Positions 13,760-16,544 of a DNA stretch of 16,544 nt are shown one piece after another; positions within the stretch are counted from its first letter, which is position 1, and each line of letters begins with the position of its first letter. The stretch is from Verrucomicrobia bacterium UBA1731 (GTDB lineage Bacteria; Verrucomicrobiota; Kiritimatiellia; RFP12; UBA1067), in contig DCIH01000043.1 in the NCBI GenBank assembly GCA_002317575.1, positions 34,063-50,606 on the forward strand, given 5' to 3'. The translations under genes were made by a program, and so were the position numbers. The notes below the pieces were generated by a model. It was not told the origin of the DNA. It did not search any database and saw only the letters and a list, made by a program, of their open reading frames with translations.

Positions 13760-14702
13760 CAGAGGCGGCGCGCAGGATACGCTTCGTCGCCGTCGTGAGC
13801 GGAACGGACGCGGGATCCGCGAACAGGGGTTGCGCGGACGCCGCCGACCGGAGCACAGACGCGTCGAGCTTGAAATGCGAAAACGCCTGGACATACGGCG
13901 CGCCGGGTTCGGCGGAAGGCAGTTCCCACAGGCCTTTCAGCAGTCCGCCATCGCGGTTCTGCACGAGCAACACGCGGCCGTGGCCGTCCGGCACCACGAG
14001 AAACGTGCGCTTCCGGACGGGGATCGGCCCGCGCCTGGCGTTTTTGGGATACGCTTCCGCGTCGCCCGCCGCATGCGCGCGGCAGGTCGGCGCCAACGGA
14101 CACGCCGCGCAATCGGGCGCGCCGGGCGTGCACACGAGCGCGCCCAGCTCCATCATCGCCTGATTGAAGTCGCCTGGCGGGAAATCGCCGTCCATCAGCG
14201 TCTTCAGACGCTCCGCCAACGCGCCGCGCGCCTTCGGATCCTTGAAATCGTCCGTCAGGTGCCAAAAACGGGAAAACACCCGCGCGACATTGCCGTCCAC
14301 CACGGGCGCGCGGACACCGTTCAACACGCTCGCCAGCGCCGCGGCCGTATAGGGCCCGACGCCCGGCAGTGACAACCAACCGTCGTAATCGCGGGGCCAC
14401 CCTTCCGCCGCGATGCGCTTCGCCGCCTTGGCCAGATTGCGCGCCCGCGCGTAGTAGCCGAGGCCCTCCCAGGCCTTGAGCACATTCTGTTCGTCCGCGG
14501 CGGCAAGCGCCTTCACGGACGGGAACCGTTTCAGAAAGCGTTCATAGTACGGCAGCGCCTGCTCATATGTCGTCTGCTGCAGCATGATCTCGCTGAGCCA
14601 GCACCGGTACGGTTCGACCCGCGTACGCCACGGCATGTCCCGCCTGTTCGCCCGATACCACGCCACAAGCGCGCCGGCGACATCGTTCTTCGCTCGTTTC
14701 AC
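13752..14702 (-). CDS. mutY: A/G-specific adenine glycosylase MutY
   Basis: Base-excision repair enzyme that removes adenine paired with 8-oxoguanine. 316 residues from this start, slightly shorter than E. coli MutY (350). Visible: the catalytic Glu in WLSEIMLQQTT, the helix-hairpin-helix LPGVGPYTAAALAS, the catalytic Asp in VVDGNVARV, and a 4Fe-4S ligand set C-x6-C-x2-C-x5-C (CTPGAPDCAACPLAPTC). A reduced NUDIX-like C-terminal domain that senses 8-oxoG (VLLVQNRDGGLLKGLWELPS) ends in a short tail. The start is GTG at 14702, whose GTGA overlaps the stop of the queH fusion by four bases, with AAAGGAG five bases upstream. A GTG two codons earlier is possible but is poorly placed for that ribosome site. 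Co-translated with the upstream gene. Confidence 0.95.
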   Translation of the reverse strand: MKRAKNDVAGALVAWYRANRRDMPWRTRVEPYRCWLSEIMLQQTTYEQALPYYERFLKRFPSVKALAAADEQNVLKAWEGLGYYARARNLAKAAKRIAAEGWPRDYDGWLSLPGVGPYTAAALASVLNGVRAPVVDGNVARVFSRFWHLTDDFKDPKARGALAERLKTLMDGDFPPGDFNQAMMELGALVCTPGAPDCAACPLAPTCRAHAAGDAEAYPKNARRGPIPVRKRTFLVVPDGHGRVLLVQNRDGGLLKGLWELPSAEPGAPYVQAFSHFKLDASVLRSAASAQPLFADPASVPLTTATKRILRAASVL

Positions 14703-15799
14703 GCGCACTCCTTTCGCACGCCGATCACGGCCACCACCGATTTCGAAGGCGCCAGCAATTGCGATTCCGTCATCGACACGCCCACGCGCCGCGTCGCGTC
14801 CAACAGGGACAAAATGTCGCCGTTCGCCGCCAGCGGCAAATCGCCGTAACCGGGCGAATAGCGAGACACGAGCGTTTCGCCGTCCGCGAGTTCCTGGCGG
14901 ATTTCGTCCTCGGCCGCGTCCAGCCGACGTTCAACGCCCGCGGCGCCCAGCGCCTGTGCGATCAGGGCGTCCGTGCCCGACGCCGCGGCCTTGCGCCGCA
15001 GGAACGCGTCGAACGCGGCCCCCAGCGTCGCGCACACGAGATAGACGCCACCACAACCTTCGAGATGCTTCGCCAGTCCCGGACTCGTCCAGACCGGATC
15101 CGTGCGCGGAAAGCGCGCGAACACGCACTTCGGCGTCCAGGCCTCCGCCGCTTCGGCGCGCAGCGCCTCCACGCGCTTCAGAAGTTCGCCTTCGGGCTGG
15201 GCCGCACCCATGCGCATGTACGCCGCGATTTCGCGCACGCTCGGCACCGCGTTCGCGCGCGCGGCAATCGACGCGCGGCGCGAAAATTCGCATCCGCAGT
15301 AGTTCTGCCGGTAAAGCCCGAGCGCCGCCGCGCGGCGCGTGCTTTCGAGGAAACCGCCGTTCTTCTTGAAGTCAAATTCGACGAACCCCGCGCCCGCGGC
15401 GCGGCCGGCCGCGAAGACGACGGGCGTGGGCTTGTGCGGACTCACGGTCAACGATGTGGTGAAGCCGTCGAACCCGTTAGCGGCGGCGAACGCCGCCGTC
15501 TTGCCGAGATTGTAGCGGAAACAGCGCATACAGCGTTCGCCCTGTTCGGGATCGTTTTCACGCCCCGCGGCCACCTCGCGCAGCCAGGCGGCGTGGTCGT
15601 ACGGCTCGACTTCGAGCGGAATGTCTTCGGCGGCGGCGAGCCGACGCGCCGCGTCCAGCCGGCGCCGCCACTCCGCGACCGTGTCGAGATTGGAATTGGC
15701 GAAGTACAGAACGGGCGCACGCCCGGCGGCGCGCATTCGCGGCACGCACGCGGAGGCACACGGACCGCAGCAGACATGCAAGAGCGTCTTGCCTGTCAT
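14699..15799 (-). CDS. queH: QueH epoxyqueuosine reductase fused to a MetH reactivation domain
   Basis: 366 residues, two complete domains. Residues 1-185 are QueH, which reduces epoxyqueuosine to queuosine in tRNA, the last step of that pathway: LLHVCCGPCA (C10, C11, C14), YFANSNLDTVAEWRRRL, GERCMRCFR (C90, C93), TTSLTVSPHK and QNYCGCEFS (C168, C170), all expected metal-cluster ligands. Residues about 187-366 match the short stand-alone form of the reactivation domain of B12-dependent methionine synthase, which binds S-adenosylmethionine and reductively remethylates inactive cobalamin: REIAAYMRMGAA, LAKHLEGCGGVYLVCATLG, SRYSPGYGDLPLA and LLAPSKSVVAVIGV. The frame is continuous across the junction. 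ATG at 15799 has AAGGGGTGAG just upstream. An in-frame ATG at 15850 has no ribosome site, and further extension would overlap the next gene. I have not met this domain pair before. Confidence 0.9.
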   Translation of the reverse strand: MTGKTLLHVCCGPCASACVPRMRAAGRAPVLYFANSNLDTVAEWRRRLDAARRLAAAEDIPLEVEPYDHAAWLREVAAGRENDPEQGERCMRCFRYNLGKTAAFAAANGFDGFTTSLTVSPHKPTPVVFAAGRAAGAGFVEFDFKKNGGFLESTRRAAALGLYRQNYCGCEFSRRASIAARANAVPSVREIAAYMRMGAAQPEGELLKRVEALRAEAAEAWTPKCVFARFPRTDPVWTSPGLAKHLEGCGGVYLVCATLGAAFDAFLRRKAAASGTDALIAQALGAAGVERRLDAAEDEIRQELADGETLVSRYSPGYGDLPLAANGDILSLLDATRRVGVSMTESQLLAPSKSVVAVIGVRKECA

Positions 15800-15855
15800 G
15801 ATCTCACCCCTTCTCGGAAATTGCACATGTTGCTCCACCTCTGCGGACATCTGCG

Positions 15856-16536
15856 TCAGGGCAGCAAATGACGGCCCGAATCGACGGGAATCACCACGCC
15901 CGTCACGGACTCGGCCGACAGCAGATACGCCACGGCGTCCGCGACGTCTCCGGGCGTCGGCCGCCGCGCGAGCGCCGTTTCGCCGCCGGAAACGTGCACG
16001 CCTTCCGGCGCCAGCACGGGGCCGGGCGCCACCGCGTTCACGCGCAGCGTCCGCGCGAAGCGCACCGCCGCCGTGCGCGTCCATTGGACAAGTGCCGCCT
16101 TCGTGAGCGCATAAGGCGACATCGCCACCGCGTCGTCGGGGACCGCGCCCAGCACCGCCGCGTCCACCAGGTTCACGACGCACGCCGATCCGTCTCCGCC
16201 GATTCCCGCCAACCGCTCCGTCAACGCCTGGGGAACGGCCAGATTGACGGTCGCGAGCTCGTCGGCCTTTTCCTTCGGCAACGTCGCGTCCGGCGAAAAG
16301 ACGGACGCGTTGTTCACGATGGCGCGAAGATCCGGCGCCGCGGCCAGCGCCGCGGCGAAAAGCCGCTCCGCCGCGCACGGCTCGCGCAAATCGCACGCCA
16401 GAACGCCCAGCGCGGGCGTGCGGCCGTGCACGAGCACGTTCCAGCCATCGGCGCGCAGACGCGCGACGATGGCCGCGCCGATGCGCCGGCATCCGCCCGT
16501 GACGAGCACGGAACCGCGTTCGCCCGCCGCCGCCAT
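15856..16536 (-). CDS. Pteridine reductase-like short-chain dehydrogenase (FolM/PTR1 type), possibly 5'-truncated
   Basis: NADPH-dependent Rossmann-fold reductase. 226 residues from the ATG at 16536; codons also stay open to the window edge, so an earlier start cannot be excluded. The cofactor loop is VTGGCRRIGAAIV, the TGxxxRxG form typical of pteridine reductases rather than TGxxxGxG. VHGR follows beta-2 and NNASVFSPD follows beta-4. The catalytic block is NLVDAAV...YALTK: Asp at the usual Ser position with Tyr and Lys, as in PTR1 and FolM. The C-terminus has VIPVDSGRHLL. This supports reduction of dihydrofolate or dihydropterins to the tetrahydro form. It lies 56 bases upstream of the queH fusion and is probably in the same operon. 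A general SDR with another substrate is the alternative. Confidence 0.82.
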   Translation of the reverse strand: MAAAGERGSVLVTGGCRRIGAAIVARLRADGWNVLVHGRTPALGVLACDLREPCAAERLFAAALAAAPDLRAIVNNASVFSPDATLPKEKADELATVNLAVPQALTERLAGIGGDGSACVVNLVDAAVLGAVPDDAVAMSPYALTKAALVQWTRTAAVRFARTLRVNAVAPGPVLAPEGVHVSGGETALARRPTPGDVADAVAYLLSAESVTGVVIPVDSGRHLLP

Positions 16537-16544
16537 CAGCACGC

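Noticed and set aside
15800..16492. Upstream extension of the queH fusion to a 597-residue protein
   Set aside because: The extra residues are the out-of-frame reading of the pteridine-reductase gene, very Arg/Ala rich. ATG at 15799 has a ribosome site and matches the normal QueH N-terminus.

Overview
This window is GC-rich and densely coded. Every gene I can support lies on the minus strand, so transcription runs from high to low coordinates. Gene spacing is tight: several genes overlap, and no gene-free stretch exceeds about 100 bases. I see no rRNA, tRNA, CRISPR array, transposase or integrase. The gene content suggests a Gram-negative-type bacterium of the PVC group, possibly a Kiritimatiellota, Lentisphaerota or Verrucomicrobiota relative. 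The pointers are the LysA subtype, a secreted discoidin protein with a characteristic IFNNDHDNS core, a large secreted glycosidase-like protein, and a W-P-F/L repeat protein. That assignment is inference from remembered family distributions, not a search.

Layout in transcription order, right to left. (1) 16536-13752: a PTR1/FolM-like pteridine reductase (may start outside the window), a fusion of epoxyqueuosine reductase QueH with a complete cobalamin-dependent methionine synthase reactivation domain, and the adenine glycosylase MutY, whose start overlaps the fusion's stop (GTGA). (2) 13724-12030: a MATE transporter with a C-terminal histidine-kinase-like ATPase domain, with its own promoter. 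(3) 11964-5544: a Na/phosphate cotransporter with a PhoU-like tail, a large secreted glycosidase-like protein, and three genes of unknown function. Two of these are paralogous single-pass membrane proteins with a GspF-N-like head, and they flank a secreted protein. (4) 5474-1249: a secreted discoidin protein, a short polyprenyl synthetase, guanylate kinase, a secreted aromatic-repeat protein and tRNA-Ile lysidine synthetase TilS. (5) 1153 to the left edge: diaminopimelate decarboxylase LysA, cut by the window.

Four promoters stand out as AT-rich islands, and all carry an extended -10 (TGnTATAAT or one mismatch from it) with weak or absent -35 boxes. They sit upstream of lysA, the discoidin gene, the phosphate transporter and the MATE gene, which defines the transcription units above.

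The most interesting items are: a palindromic repeat element of about 120 bp inserted in frame into tilS, with a compensatory base-pair change between its two hairpins; the QueH-MetH-reactivation fusion beside a pteridine reductase; the MATE-ATPase fusion; a 7-bp tandem repeat (AGTTTGA)n just after stop codons at two separate places; and the duplicated GspF-N-like family around an unknown secreted protein. Long open frames on the plus strand are antisense shadows produced by high GC at third codon positions.
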